This document shows, in pieces, positions 42,420 to 52,304 of a DNA stretch of 64,000 bases; within the stretch, counting starts at the first letter, position 1, and the number at the start of each line of letters is the position of its first letter. Below the pieces are notes generated by a model. The model saw only the letters and a list, made by a program, of their open reading frames with translations. It searched no databases and was not told where the DNA came from. The DNA comes from JAIOSF01 sp963677755 (GTDB lineage: Bacteria; Campylobacterota; Campylobacteria; Campylobacterales; Arcobacteraceae): NCBI GenBank assembly GCA_963677755.1, contig OY782506.1:2232001-2296000 (forward strand), given 5' to 3'. The position numbers and the translations under genes were made by a program.

Positions 42420-43108
42420 ATATAGTAAATGAAGAGTTTTCAAAATATGCAAAACAATACAATCAGTATAATATCATACAACAGATTGTTTCTAAAGCAC
42501 TAGTGAGAGAACTTCCTTTTGAACCCAAAAGAATTTTGGAACTTGGTTGTGGTTCTGGACAAGTATTTAAAAATATTAATTTTGATTTTGAATACTACAA
42601 AGCGATAGACTTTTCTGCTAATATGTGTAGTATTCATCCAAAACATAAAAATATGGATGTGATTTGTTTAGATTTTGATACTCAGGAGTTTCTTGATACT
42701 ATTCAAAATGATAATTATGATATGGTATTATCTTCATCTGCACTACAATGGTCACAAGATTTAACAAAAATTGCACACAACTTAGCAAAAATCACAACCA
42801 ATATAAATCTTGTTCTTTTTACCTCAAATACTTTTAAAACTATTTTTTCACTTACTGGAAAAAAATCTCCTATCTTAGATATCACCTCTATAAAAGAATC
42901 TTTTGATAGTTCATTTCATTGTGAGTATGAGATACTCAATTATAAATTAGAATTTGATAATAAAAAGAAACTTTTTGACTATATAAAAAATTCTGGAGTA
43001 AGTGGTGGGAAAAAACTTACTTTTTCTGAAGCAAAAAACCTTTACAAAAATTATAAATTAGATTACCTTGAATTTGAAGTGATCTTTATAAAAGGGAAAC
43101 GATGTTAG
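42416..43108 (+). CDS. BioC-like SAM-dependent methyltransferase
   Basis: Class I methyltransferase of 230 residues with motif I ILELGCGSGQVFKNI near residue 41, an acidic motif II (YKAIDFSANM) and DMVLSSSALQWSQDL near 102. The SSSALQW sequence is typical of malonyl-ACP O-methyltransferase BioC, which starts biotin synthesis. No other bio gene is adjacent, so the role is probable only. The start is TTG at 42416, overlapping the ydcF stop. Ends 7 bases inside the queH frame. Confidence 0.7.
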   Translation: MNIVNEEFSKYAKQYNQYNIIQQIVSKALVRELPFEPKRILELGCGSGQVFKNINFDFEYYKAIDFSANMCSIHPKHKNMDVICLDFDTQEFLDTIQNDNYDMVLSSSALQWSQDLTKIAHNLAKITTNINLVLFTSNTFKTIFSLTGKKSPILDITSIKESFDSSFHCEYEILNYKLEFDNKKKLFDYIKNSGVSGGKKLTFSEAKNLYKNYKLDYLEFEVIFIKGKRC

Positions 43109-44166
43109 TACATATATGTTGTAGTGTAGATAGTCACTACTTTTTGCAAAGATTACAAGAGGAATATCCAACTGAAACATTGGTAGGATTTTTTTATGAC
43201 CCAAATATTCACCCTTATAGTGAATATAGACTTCGACTACAAGATGTTCAGTATAGTTGTAAAAAACTTGGTATTGAACTTCTTGAAGGAGATTATGATT
43301 TAGAACATTGGCTAAAAATCACAAAAGGGCTTGAAAACGAACCTGAAAAAGGGGATAGATGCACTGTATGTTTTGATGATAGATTAACAGTAACAGTACA
43401 AAAAGCACTAGAGTTAGGTGATGACAAATTTACAACCACACTTTTAATTAGTCCAAAAAAGTCTCAAGAAAAACTTGAAATTATAGGAAAAGAACTCTCA
43501 AATAAATATCCTTGTGAATTTATTTTTAAAGACTATAGAAGTGGCAGAGGTGTGGAACTTCAAGGCTTAGAGGTGAAACAAAATAGTCTTTATAGACAAA
43601 ACTATTGTGGTTGTTTGTATGGTTTAAATGCACAAAGAGACTACCAAGATAAATTAGCCGATGAACTTATGATGCCTATAGGAAAACAAATACAGCCTGA
43701 ATCAATTGAAGAAAGACTAGAACTTTATAGGCAACGAGATAGTTTACAAACAAGTAACATTATTAAACAAAGATTTTTGAACTATAGACTTTTAAGTGGG
43801 AAAGTACTACTAAATAAAGAGGTGATTCCATCATATTTTTTATGTTACTCTATCCTTAAAAATAAAAAAACCCAAGGGAAAATAGAGAAAACAATTCAAA
43901 ATATTGCTTATTTGAATAGAGATGAAGTAAAAATCATCTCTTTAGAGACTTTTAATACCTTAGCAAAGACAAATTTTACAACTCTTTATGAACTTATTTA
44001 TAATCCATTATCATTTGATGATGAGCTTGCCTTGCGAAACTCTATCACAAAAAACCAATTTGATCTTTCTGCTATCATTGTTATACCAACTCTAAATGAT
44101 GGTAAATTTGAAATCACTTGTGATTCAAAAGTTTTTGAAGATATTAAAGAGGAGATACTTTTTTAA
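43102..44166 (+). CDS. queH: Epoxyqueuosine reductase QueH with C-terminal extension
   Basis: Residues 1-190 match QueH (DUF208): HICCSVDSHYFL with the Cys pair at residues 5-6, FFYDPNIHPYSEY near 31, DRCTVCFDDRL near 90 and NYCGCLYG near 172, which supply ligands for the Fe-S and metal sites. QueH reduces epoxyqueuosine in tRNA to queuosine. About 160 further residues follow (from IQPESIEERLELYRQRDSL), much longer than the bacterial enzyme of about 190-240 residues. I do not recognise this tail. The 3' end overlaps the converging kinase gene by 23 bases. Confidence 0.85.
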   Translation: MLVHICCSVDSHYFLQRLQEEYPTETLVGFFYDPNIHPYSEYRLRLQDVQYSCKKLGIELLEGDYDLEHWLKITKGLENEPEKGDRCTVCFDDRLTVTVQKALELGDDKFTTTLLISPKKSQEKLEIIGKELSNKYPCEFIFKDYRSGRGVELQGLEVKQNSLYRQNYCGCLYGLNAQRDYQDKLADELMMPIGKQIQPESIEERLELYRQRDSLQTSNIIKQRFLNYRLLSGKVLLNKEVIPSYFLCYSILKNKKTQGKIEKTIQNIAYLNRDEVKIISLETFNTLAKTNFTTLYELIYNPLSFDDELALRNSITKNQFDLSAIIVIPTLNDGKFEITCDSKVFEDIKEEILF

Positions 44167-45994
44167 TATCATTGCTTTTATAGTGAATAGGTGCTTTAAT
44201 GGTAAAAACAACTCCTCTATTTACACCAGTTTCAAGCTCAATTTTTCCATGAAGTTTTTGAGTGACTAAATTAAATATGATATTCATTCCCAATCCACTT
44301 CCACCTTTTTCCCTATTTGTTGTAAAAAAAGGATCAAATATTTTTTCTTGGGTTTGTTTATCCATACCTTTTCCATTGTCACTATATTTTAAAATGAAAT
44401 TATCTTCATCTTGTATTGCCTCAATACGAATAACTCCTTCACTTTTAGGGTCTATTCCATGCGTAATACTATTCATAATAAAATTACTTAAAATTTGAGA
44501 AAATGCTCCAGGATTTGAATGTATCTCTAATTTTTCATCAATCGCTAATTCTATTTTTATTTTTACTTTTTTTAGTTGGCTATGAAGTGATTGTAAAATT
44601 TCTTGGGTATATTCCTCAAAATTAAATTTTCTATCATGATTACTTGTTTGATCAACTGCTACTTGTTTAAAACTTCTTACTAATGAAGCTGCTTTATCAA
44701 GATTTATATAAATAGACTGATTTAGTTGTAAAGAGTCCTCTAAATAATTTTCAAAATCCTCCTCACTCATATCTTGGGCTTCATACATCTTTTTAAGATT
44801 TTTTGTTTCCTCTTCAAGATGAGTTACTGCTGTTAATGCCATTCCCACGGGAGTATTTATCTCATGAGCAACTCCCGCAACCATACCACCTAAAGAAGCC
44901 ATCTTTTCAGATTCTATAAGCTGAGATTGTGTCTCTTTTAAATCTTTGTATCTATCTTTTAAATAGCGAATTTGTTCTACGAGTTCATACCGAATCCAAT
45001 ATGCAACAATGATTATTATAAAAATATTAAGAATAGTTAAAATTATAGAAATAGTATTCAGTATCTCTGAATTTTCCTCAATGTTATCTGTAATAAGATT
45101 TTTTTCTGCCTTAAGATACTCTTGATATGGATGTAATCCATCCTGCATAATTTTTAATGATGGTGGTATGATTTTCTTTAATTCATCTCTGATGTTTTCA
45201 TTATATTTATCAATAATATTTATCTCTTCAATTATTGTATCAAATATATCTACCATTTTTTGAGATTGATTTTTATATTCATTGCTGTACATCGCATATA
45301 CTTCTTTATATCTATTTTGTTTTTGAAGTTTTTCCATTTTATGCACAGTTTTATGCATTTTTTCATGAATAATATCAATTCTTTTAAATATTCTTTTTAT
45401 ATTTTCAGTTGTTAAGTTATGGTAGCTATCACTATTTTTATATTTATTCCACCAGAGTCCATATTTACAATTTGTATGGTTTAATCCCCTTGTTATAAGT
45501 TTTTTTGCATCTATTTGTTTTTTAATATAAAACTGCAATTGCATATGTTCCATTTTAAGTCTCATAAGTTTATCTTTGAGTTCTCTATCCAATGGTATAT
45601 ATTTATTTTGTATTAAATCTCCAGCCCTATGTAAAGATTTATGTCCTTTATCTATACTTAGTATACTTTTTTGAACATTTTTAGGAATTTCATTAAATTC
45701 ATTTGAATTAATTATTGTATTGTACCACTCTCCAAATGCACATTTGTTATAGTCTATCTCTTTTGTAAATTTTGTTTGAAATACAATACTATTTAATATA
45801 TCTTTCACATAACTTTCATGTTTACCCAATATAGACTCGAAAAAGATAATTTTATTATTAATATCTATTCTTTTTTGATTATTTTGGTTAAAACTAGCTG
45901 TAACATAATGTGAAAACAACAATATTACAAGAGATATTCCAACTATCAATCCTAAAGAAAGATAGAGTTTTGTGATAATATTTTTAAGTTTCAT
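44144..45994 (-). CDS. Histidine kinase with two extracytoplasmic CZB domains
   Basis: Sensor kinase of 616 residues. Helix 1 (about 10-30) and helix 2 (about 310-332) bound an outside region with two CZB-like zinc-binding units. The first has KHESYV, KCAFGEWY and GHKSLH; the second has EHMQLQ, NCKYGLWW and IHEKMH. A coiled coil leads into the phosphoacceptor GVAHEINTPVG and an ATPase domain (NSITHG, DNGKGMDKQ, GGSGLGMNI). CZB domains bind zinc through three His and one Cys and can sense zinc or oxidants, but they are usually cytosolic in chemoreceptors. The kinase overlaps the upstream response-regulator gene by 11 bases, so they form a pair. Confidence 0.85.
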   Translation of the reverse strand: MKLKNIITKLYLSLGLIVGISLVILLFSHYVTASFNQNNQKRIDINNKIIFFESILGKHESYVKDILNSIVFQTKFTKEIDYNKCAFGEWYNTIINSNEFNEIPKNVQKSILSIDKGHKSLHRAGDLIQNKYIPLDRELKDKLMRLKMEHMQLQFYIKKQIDAKKLITRGLNHTNCKYGLWWNKYKNSDSYHNLTTENIKRIFKRIDIIHEKMHKTVHKMEKLQKQNRYKEVYAMYSNEYKNQSQKMVDIFDTIIEEINIIDKYNENIRDELKKIIPPSLKIMQDGLHPYQEYLKAEKNLITDNIEENSEILNTISIILTILNIFIIIIVAYWIRYELVEQIRYLKDRYKDLKETQSQLIESEKMASLGGMVAGVAHEINTPVGMALTAVTHLEEETKNLKKMYEAQDMSEEDFENYLEDSLQLNQSIYINLDKAASLVRSFKQVAVDQTSNHDRKFNFEEYTQEILQSLHSQLKKVKIKIELAIDEKLEIHSNPGAFSQILSNFIMNSITHGIDPKSEGVIRIEAIQDEDNFILKYSDNGKGMDKQTQEKIFDPFFTTNREKGGSGLGMNIIFNLVTQKLHGKIELETGVNRGVVFTIKAPIHYKSNDIKKVSPL

Positions 45995-47492
45995 AAATCG
46001 GTTTTATTTTATCTAAATTGTTAAAAAATATATCTACAAGTTCAGGATCGAAATGTTTTCCCCGTTCCTCTTTAAAATAGCCAAGTATTTTATCAAACTC
46101 CCATGCATCTTTATAAACTCTTTTGTGAGATAGTGCATCAAAAACATCGGCCACTGCAGTAATTCTTCCATATATATGAATATCTTTCCCAGATAATCCT
46201 TTAGGATATCCTGTTCCATCATATTTTTCATGATGTTCAGAAACAATAATTTCTGCAATTTTAAGTATCTCTCTATTTGTATTTGCAAGAATCTCTTGTC
46301 CTATTGTAACATGCTTTTTAATTTGTTCAAATTCTTCTTTAGTGAGTTTCCCAGGTTTGAGCAACACATCATCTTTTATACCAATTTTCCCAATATCATG
46401 CATAGGACTTGCTAGTTTAAGTTTGTACGCTTCCTCTTCACTTAATCCATATTCTTTTGCTAAGATATAAGATACCTGAGCAACTCTATTTACATGTTCT
46501 GCTGTTGAACTACATCTGTTTTCTATAACTCCACCGAGTCTTTCTACTATCTCTTTTTGAGTTTCAATTATCTCATCGTTCAGACATATATTTTCAAATG
46601 CTACTGAAATATTAGTAGAAAAAATATTTAAAAAATCTCGATCTGACTTATCTAGTTTCTTGCACCCCTCAAGATACAGAAAGATAACTTTGTTATTTTT
46701 AGATTTAAAATACCCAACATAAAAATCATCCTCAAAAAAACTCTTTTTTAACATATAGGCTTTATTTAAATACTCAATTGCTTTAGGAGTAATTACTTTA
46801 AAATCATTTTCATCTTTAAATTTTCCAGTAGTTGCAAGTAATTGAAAATCACCCTCTTTTAAAGTAGCAAAAAAAGCATCACTAGCTTTTGGTGCAGAAA
46901 AAGCATCCCCAAGGTTTAAAATAGAAACAAGTTGCTCCAAAACTCCTTCTGTAAATAAAATCAATGATTTTACTTGAAAAATAGATTTTGACGCAATAAT
47001 AATCTTTTGCAATCCTTGTTTATTTCGTTCTATGATATTCAAATCTCTATAAGATCGTAAAGATGCCATAATAGTCGTATAGAGTTTTGTAGAAGTTAAT
47101 TCTGTTTTTTCTTTATAATCATTAATATCATAATTATCAATAACCTCTTTTTCAGGAGCACTTCCAGGTTGTCCTGTTCGTAAAACTATTCGTACATTTT
47201 TATTTCCAAGTTCTTCTCGTATTTTTTGAACAACAACCAAACCAGCATCATCTGTTTCCATCACAACATCAAGAAGTATTAAAGCTATATTAGAATTTTC
47301 ACTCAAAACATCAATTGCTTCTTTTCCATTGTAAGCACTGAGAAATTCAATCTTTTTATTTTCAAAAACTAAATTACGCAACACTGACTTCGTAACAGTA
47401 TGTACCTCTGGCTCATCATCTACAATCAAAACCTTACAACTACCACTAATATCTTGTTTACTTTTTTTCTTTGCAAAATTCATCTTAGGCAT
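45984..47492 (-). CDS. Response regulator: receiver, DUF3369, HD-GYP phosphodiesterase
   Basis: Protein of 502 residues. The receiver at about 18-150 has VDDEPE, the phosphoacceptor LLDVVM, LRTGQP and YKEKTEL. A DUF3369 middle segment (residues 150-310) precedes an HD-GYP domain (about 325-495) with all catalytic motifs: HDIGKIGIKDD, HHEKYDGTGYP and AVADVFDAL. HD-GYP domains hydrolyse cyclic di-GMP, so the neighbouring CZB kinase would control c-di-GMP. The receiver-DUF3369-HD-GYP order is a known architecture. The first gene of the pair, divergent from rpsT. Confidence 0.92.
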   Translation of the reverse strand: MPKMNFAKKKSKQDISGSCKVLIVDDEPEVHTVTKSVLRNLVFENKKIEFLSAYNGKEAIDVLSENSNIALILLDVVMETDDAGLVVVQKIREELGNKNVRIVLRTGQPGSAPEKEVIDNYDINDYKEKTELTSTKLYTTIMASLRSYRDLNIIERNKQGLQKIIIASKSIFQVKSLILFTEGVLEQLVSILNLGDAFSAPKASDAFFATLKEGDFQLLATTGKFKDENDFKVITPKAIEYLNKAYMLKKSFFEDDFYVGYFKSKNNKVIFLYLEGCKKLDKSDRDFLNIFSTNISVAFENICLNDEIIETQKEIVERLGGVIENRCSSTAEHVNRVAQVSYILAKEYGLSEEEAYKLKLASPMHDIGKIGIKDDVLLKPGKLTKEEFEQIKKHVTIGQEILANTNREILKIAEIIVSEHHEKYDGTGYPKGLSGKDIHIYGRITAVADVFDALSHKRVYKDAWEFDKILGYFKEERGKHFDPELVDIFFNNLDKIKPIYET

Positions 47493-47700
47493 AACAAGTC
47501 CCCACAGTTTTATATATATTATAAGTTTAACTTAATAAGTCTTGTAAAATTCTTTATAGTAAGACTTTTTTAAGACTTTTTTAAATAAATTAATATATTA
47601 CAAAGAGGGAAAGATTCAAGAATCTTTTTACTAAAGCTATCTTTAAGAACATCTTAAGTATTATTCCAAACTAAATTTTTTATAACAAGGGATAACAGCT

Positions 47701-47961
47701 ATGGCAAACCATAAATCAGCTGCAAAAAGAGCAAAACAAACTATCGTAAAAACTGAAAGAAACAGATTTTTTAAAGCAAGAATCAAAAATGTTACTAAAG
47801 CAGTTATAAGTGCAGTAGAAGCAAATGACAAAGAGACTGCAACAGCAGCAATGAAAGATGCAAATAAATATCTTCACCATTGTGTAAGTAAAAATATTCT
47901 TAAAAAAGCTACTGCTGCAAGAAAAGTAAGTAGATTACAAACTAAAGTTAACGCTTTATAA
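47701..47961 (+). CDS. rpsT: 30S ribosomal protein S20
   Basis: Complete S20 of 86 residues (MANHKSAAKRAKQ start, Lys/Ala-rich helices, C-terminal KATAARKVSRL). It binds 16S rRNA early in 30S assembly. A TATTAT at 47659-47664 is the probable -10 in the 208-base gap, which also holds a small AT-rich hairpin (47610-47627) and repeated AAGACTTTTTT. prfA follows on the same strand. Confidence 0.96.
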   Translation: MANHKSAAKRAKQTIVKTERNRFFKARIKNVTKAVISAVEANDKETATAAMKDANKYLHHCVSKNILKKATAARKVSRLQTKVNAL

Positions 47962-48051
47962 GACAATTTTTAATTTTAAACTAGTAATACTTTGATATAT
48001 TACTGGTTTACTTTTCTCTAATTTACAACAAATCCACACTTAGGTATTTTT

Positions 48052-49119
48052 ATGTTACAAGACAAACTACAACATTTTATTGATAGATATGAAGAGATAA
48101 ATGAACTCTTAGTATCCGATGCTATTCTTAGTGATATTAAAAAAATGACAGCATTATCAAAAGAGCAATCAAATATATCAAAAATTGTAGATGCAGCACA
48201 TGAATACAATCAAATCATTTCTGATATAGAAGATAACAAAATGCTTCTAGGGGATGAAGAGCTTGGGGAATTAGCAAAAGAAGAATTAAAAGAGCTAGAG
48301 ACACGAAAGCCAGAGTTAGAAGAAGAAATTAAACTACTTCTTTTACCAAAAGATCCAAATGATGACAAAAATATCTATATTGAACTTCGAGCTGGAACTG
48401 GTGGAGACGAAGCAGCACTATTTGTTGGCGATTTGTTTAGAACATATATACGATTTGCTGAAAATCAAGGTTGGAAAACTGAGATTATGAATAGTAGTGA
48501 ATCAGAATCTGGTGGCTATAAAGAGATGGTTTTTCTTGTAAAAGGGGAATCAGTTTATAGTAAAATGAAATTTGAATCAGGTGTGCATAGAGTTCAAAGA
48601 GTTCCAGCAACAGAATCACAAGGTAGAGTACATACAAGTGCTATTACAGTTGCTGTAATTCCAGAGGTTGATGATATTGAGATTGATATTAGAGCAGAAG
48701 ATTTAAAAATTGATGTTATGAGATCAAGTGGTTGTGGAGGACAGTCTGTAAATACAACAGATTCTGCTGTAAGGATCACCCACTTACCATCTGGAATAGT
48801 TGTAACAAATCAAGATCAAAAATCACAACACAAAAATAAAGATAAAGCGATGAAAGTTTTAAAAGCTCGTCTTTATGATATGCAAGAGCAAGAGAGAATG
48901 GAAGCAGCAGGAGCAGATAGAAAAGCACAAGTTGGTACAGGAGATAGAAGTGGAAGGATTAGAACTTATAACTACCCTCAAGGGCGTATAAGTGACCATA
49001 GAATTAACTTAACACTTTATAGACTTGATGCAATTATGAATGATGGACTTCTTGAAGAAATAATAGACCCATTAATTGCAGATCATCAATCAAAACTTAT
49101 GGAGATGAGTGGAGTATAA
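48052..49119 (+). CDS. prfA: Peptide chain release factor 1
   Basis: RF1 of 355 residues, which reads UAA and UAG. It has the GGQ loop (SSGCGGQSVNTTDSAVRI) near 228 and the codon-recognition motif within SGVHRVQRVPATESQGRVHTS (P-A-T of the RF1 type, near residues 185-190), which sets it apart from RF2. Downstream of rpsT, a pairing often seen in Campylobacterota. Confidence 0.96.
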   Translation: MLQDKLQHFIDRYEEINELLVSDAILSDIKKMTALSKEQSNISKIVDAAHEYNQIISDIEDNKMLLGDEELGELAKEELKELETRKPELEEEIKLLLLPKDPNDDKNIYIELRAGTGGDEAALFVGDLFRTYIRFAENQGWKTEIMNSSESESGGYKEMVFLVKGESVYSKMKFESGVHRVQRVPATESQGRVHTSAITVAVIPEVDDIEIDIRAEDLKIDVMRSSGCGGQSVNTTDSAVRITHLPSGIVVTNQDQKSQHKNKDKAMKVLKARLYDMQEQERMEAAGADRKAQVGTGDRSGRIRTYNYPQGRISDHRINLTLYRLDAIMNDGLLEEIIDPLIADHQSKLMEMSGV

Positions 49120-49274
49120 ATTCATTCAATCTTCTCCATCTTTTCATTTCACCCTTTCCAAAACATCACCAAAGAATAATTAAAGAAATTTTAAGTTAAA
49201 ATATCATTCTACAAAGCAAATATTAAATCATAAAACATTGCATTGTTAAAAAAGTAAAAATATAGGATAAAATT

Positions 49275-50480
49275 ATGGAAAAAATCATAGATATTATAGA
49301 CTCAATTGCTTATGAAAAAGGTTTAAAAGTAAGCGACGTAGAAAATGCACTCAAAGAATCACTTATAAAAACTGCACAAAAAATGCAAGATGACAGTTTA
49401 ATATATGAAGCAGATATTGATAGAGCAAATAAAACACTAAAACTATCACAAAAAATAGAAGTTGTATCAAACGATGATAAAAGACTTTCAGGTGATGCGA
49501 GAGAAGAGCAAAATGATTGGGAAAAAGAGAATGAAGTTGAAGGTAAACTTATCAACCCTGAAAACTTTTTACCTATTGATGAAGCAAAAGAGATTGACCC
49601 AGACCTAGAAATTGGTGACTTTTTAAATTATGATTTAGAATTTGAATCTATGGGAAGAAATGCAGCAACAATTCTTTTTAGTAATCTTGAATATAAACTT
49701 CAAAGGTTTATAGAAGATAATTTATACAATAAATATAATGATCAAGTAGGAGATACAATCACAAGTGTAGTAACTCAAGTTGATTCAAATGACAATACCT
49801 TTATAGAAATTGGTGAAGTAAAAGGGATATTACCTAGAAAAAATAGAATTAAAGGGGAACTTTTCAAAGTTGGAGATTCTTTAAAAGCTGTTATTAAAGG
49901 TGTAAATATTGATAAACAACATGGTCTTATAGTAGAAGTTTCAAGAACAAGCCCTAAATTTTTAGAAAGTTTACTTACTCTTGAAGTACCTGAATTACAT
50001 GATAAAAAAATTATTATTGAAAATACTGCAAGAATTCCTGGTAGTAGAGCCAAAATCGCTCTTTCTACAACTGAAGCAAATATTGACCCAATTGGTGCAA
50101 TCGTAGGTGTCAAAGGTGTCCGAATTAATGCAGTAAGCCAACAACTTAATGGTGAAAATATAGATTGTATAGAATTTACTCCAATAAAAGAGATGTTTGT
50201 AAGCCGTGCATTAAGTCCTGCTATTGTTAAAAGTGTAAAAATTGAAGCTGGAGCTGGAGAAAAAGGAAAAGATAAAGCAATAGTAACTATAGCCGAAGAC
50301 CAAAAAAGTAGAGCCATTGGTAAAGTTGGTCTTAATATTAGACTTGCTTCAATGTTAACAAAATGTGAAATAGAATTGAATGTTTTAGAAGACGGTACAA
50401 AAGCAACTGCTGCTGATGGTGTTAACACATCTGAAGAAAAATCAACAGATACATCAAACTTAGAAGCACTATTTAACTAA
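49275..50480 (+). CDS. nusA: Transcription termination/antitermination factor NusA
   Basis: NusA of 401 residues. The N-terminal RNA polymerase-binding domain (residues 1-130) is followed by an S1 domain (GDTITSVVTQVDSNDNTFIEIGEVKGILP) and two KH domains (RIPGSRAKIALS; GAIVGVKGVRINAVSQQLNGENIDCI, and AIGKVGLNIRLASMLTKCEIELNV). It lacks the C-terminal acidic repeats of E. coli NusA. The usual ybaB/rimP neighbours are not here; cysS follows with a one-base TAATG overlap. Confidence 0.95.
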   Translation: MEKIIDIIDSIAYEKGLKVSDVENALKESLIKTAQKMQDDSLIYEADIDRANKTLKLSQKIEVVSNDDKRLSGDAREEQNDWEKENEVEGKLINPENFLPIDEAKEIDPDLEIGDFLNYDLEFESMGRNAATILFSNLEYKLQRFIEDNLYNKYNDQVGDTITSVVTQVDSNDNTFIEIGEVKGILPRKNRIKGELFKVGDSLKAVIKGVNIDKQHGLIVEVSRTSPKFLESLLTLEVPELHDKKIIIENTARIPGSRAKIALSTTEANIDPIGAIVGVKGVRINAVSQQLNGENIDCIEFTPIKEMFVSRALSPAIVKSVKIEAGAGEKGKDKAIVTIAEDQKSRAIGKVGLNIRLASMLTKCEIELNVLEDGTKATAADGVNTSEEKSTDTSNLEALFN

Positions 50481-51892
50481 TGTCAAAAATATCAGATATT
50501 TACCTTTTTGATAGTGTACAAAAAAAGAAAGTATTATTTGTACCACAAGAAGTAGGAAAAGTCACTATCTATGTATGTGGACCAACTGTATATGATGATG
50601 CTCACTTAGGGCATGCGAGAAGTGCTATAGTTTTTGATATTTTACATAGAGTTTTTTTAGTCAATGGGTATGAAGTAACTATGGCTAAAAACTTCACTGA
50701 TATTGATGATAAAATTATCAAAAAAATGGAACAAACAGGTAAATCTTTAGAAGAGATTACTACATATTATATCAACAGTTATAAAAAAGATATGGACAAA
50801 CTTCATATTTTACCAAATACACTTGAACCATATGCTACAAAAAACATTGATGCTATGCAAACAATGTGTCAAAAACTTTTAGATACTAAAAATGCTTATG
50901 TTTTAGAAGATGGTGTTTATCTTGATACTTCAAAAGATCCTCACTATGGGGAGCTTTCACATAGAGCTAGTGATGAAAACTCACAAGCAAGAGTAGCCTC
51001 AAACAATGATAAAAAAGATCAAAAAGATTTTGCACTTTGGAAATTTTTTCCTTCTAAAGAGGTTGGATATGAAACAAACTTTGGATATGGAAGACCAGGA
51101 TGGCATTTAGAATGTAGTGCCATGATTGATAAACACCTTGCTAATCATAATCTACCATATGCTATTGATATTCATGGGGGAGGAGCAGATTTGCTTTTCC
51201 CTCACCATGAAAATGAAGCAAGTCAAACTAGATGCTGTACCTCTCAAGAGTTAGCAAAATATTGGATGCATAATGGATTTGTAAATATCAACGGTGAAAA
51301 AATGTCAAAATCACTTGGAAATAGCTTTTTCCTAAAAGATGCTTTACAATCTTATGATGGAGAAGTTATCCGATTTTATATGCTTAATACTCACTATAAA
51401 TCTGATTTAAGTTTCAACGAAGAAGACTTGCTCAGTTCTAAAAAAAGACTTGATAAACTTTATAGAGTGAAAAAAAGAGTGTATGGAACAGCTCCTAGTA
51501 CTGTCAATAAAGAGATTAAAAAACAATTATTAGAGTCTTTGAATGATGATATGAATACTTCTAAAGCTATGGCAATTTTAGATGAATATATATCTTTGGT
51601 CAATGATACCCTTGATAAAAATCCAAAAGATAAGCAACTTAAAAAAGAGTTTATAGCAACTATTGATTTTATCTCTTTACTTTTAGGCATTGCAGATCAA
51701 GATAGTTTTGAATATTTCCAATTTGGAATTACAGAAACTGAAAAAAATAGTATAAATGAACTCATTCACAAAAGAACTATTGCTAAAAAAAATAAAAACT
51801 TTGAAGAATCTGATAAGATAAGAGAAGAACTAACAGCTATGGGAATATCACTTATGGATACCCCAACTGGAACAATGTGGGAAAAAAGCTAA
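50480..51892 (+). CDS. cysS: Cysteinyl-tRNA synthetase
   Basis: Class I synthetase of 470 residues. HIGH appears as AHLGHARS near residue 38 with the preceding VCGPTVYDDAH, the zinc ligands are in WHLECSAM, HHENEASQTRC is conserved, and KMSKSLGN near 276 is the KMSKS loop. The end carries the anticodon-binding region. Its start codon shares one base with the nusA stop. It converges on the PAS gene. Confidence 0.97.
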   Translation: MSKISDIYLFDSVQKKKVLFVPQEVGKVTIYVCGPTVYDDAHLGHARSAIVFDILHRVFLVNGYEVTMAKNFTDIDDKIIKKMEQTGKSLEEITTYYINSYKKDMDKLHILPNTLEPYATKNIDAMQTMCQKLLDTKNAYVLEDGVYLDTSKDPHYGELSHRASDENSQARVASNNDKKDQKDFALWKFFPSKEVGYETNFGYGRPGWHLECSAMIDKHLANHNLPYAIDIHGGGADLLFPHHENEASQTRCCTSQELAKYWMHNGFVNINGEKMSKSLGNSFFLKDALQSYDGEVIRFYMLNTHYKSDLSFNEEDLLSSKKRLDKLYRVKKRVYGTAPSTVNKEIKKQLLESLNDDMNTSKAMAILDEYISLVNDTLDKNPKDKQLKKEFIATIDFISLLLGIADQDSFEYFQFGITETEKNSINELIHKRTIAKKNKNFEESDKIREELTAMGISLMDTPTGTMWEKS

Positions 51893-51914
51893 CTACTCGT
51901 TATTCGTTAGCTTT
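51885..51914. terminator. Shared hairpin at the cysS / PAS gene ends
   Basis: AAAGCTAAC (51885-51893) pairs with GTTAGCTTT (51906-51914) around a 12-base loop, covering both stop codons of the converging genes. T-runs are short, so strength is uncertain. Confidence 0.45.
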
Positions 51915-52292
51915 CCATTGCTTGTATAAAGCTTCATGTTCTGCAATCTCTTCACGACTAGGTTTTCTTCTACAAGATAAGTAACCTTTACTTCCATCAC
52001 AACTTTCAAATGGAAACACGGTAGCAAATACCCAATAGTATCCTCCATCTTGTGTGGCATTCTTTACATATCCTGTCCATACATTTCCAGATTTTACTGT
52101 ATCCCACAGTGATTTAAATGCAGCTTTTGGCATATCTTTATGTCTTACCATATTATGTGGTTTATCTATTAGTTCTTCTAGAGTATATCCTGCTATCTTA
52201 CAAAAGTCATCATTTGCAAATTTGATTATCCCTTTCTCATCTGTTTCACTTACAAGGAATGCAAAATCATCTAATACTGTTTCTCCTGCCAT
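51900..52292 (-). CDS. CetB-like FAD-type PAS protein
   Basis: Soluble single-PAS protein of 130 residues of the Aer type: FANDDFCKIAGYTLEELIDKPHN (first residues near 24), MVRHKDMPKAAFKSLWDTV near 47 and WTGYVKNATQDGGYYWVFATVFPF. This PAS class binds FAD in Aer and in Campylobacter CetB. The receptor half is encoded 12 bases upstream as a separate protein, as in the CetA/CetB energy-taxis system of C. jejuni. It probably senses redox state and signals through the neighbour. Confidence 0.82.
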   Translation of the reverse strand: MAGETVLDDFAFLVSETDEKGIIKFANDDFCKIAGYTLEELIDKPHNMVRHKDMPKAAFKSLWDTVKSGNVWTGYVKNATQDGGYYWVFATVFPFESCDGSKGYLSCRRKPSREEIAEHEALYKQWKANE

Positions 52293-52304
52293 CTTTATCC
52301 CTTT

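Noticed and set aside
47610..47627. Small hairpin with a T-run between the HD-GYP regulator and rpsT.
   Set aside because: The stem is 7 bp and AT-only; in this genome it could be chance.
49310..50428. Long open frames on the strand opposite nusA.
   Set aside because: They are shadow frames created by the codon pattern of nusA; no ribosome binding sites or recognisable protein.
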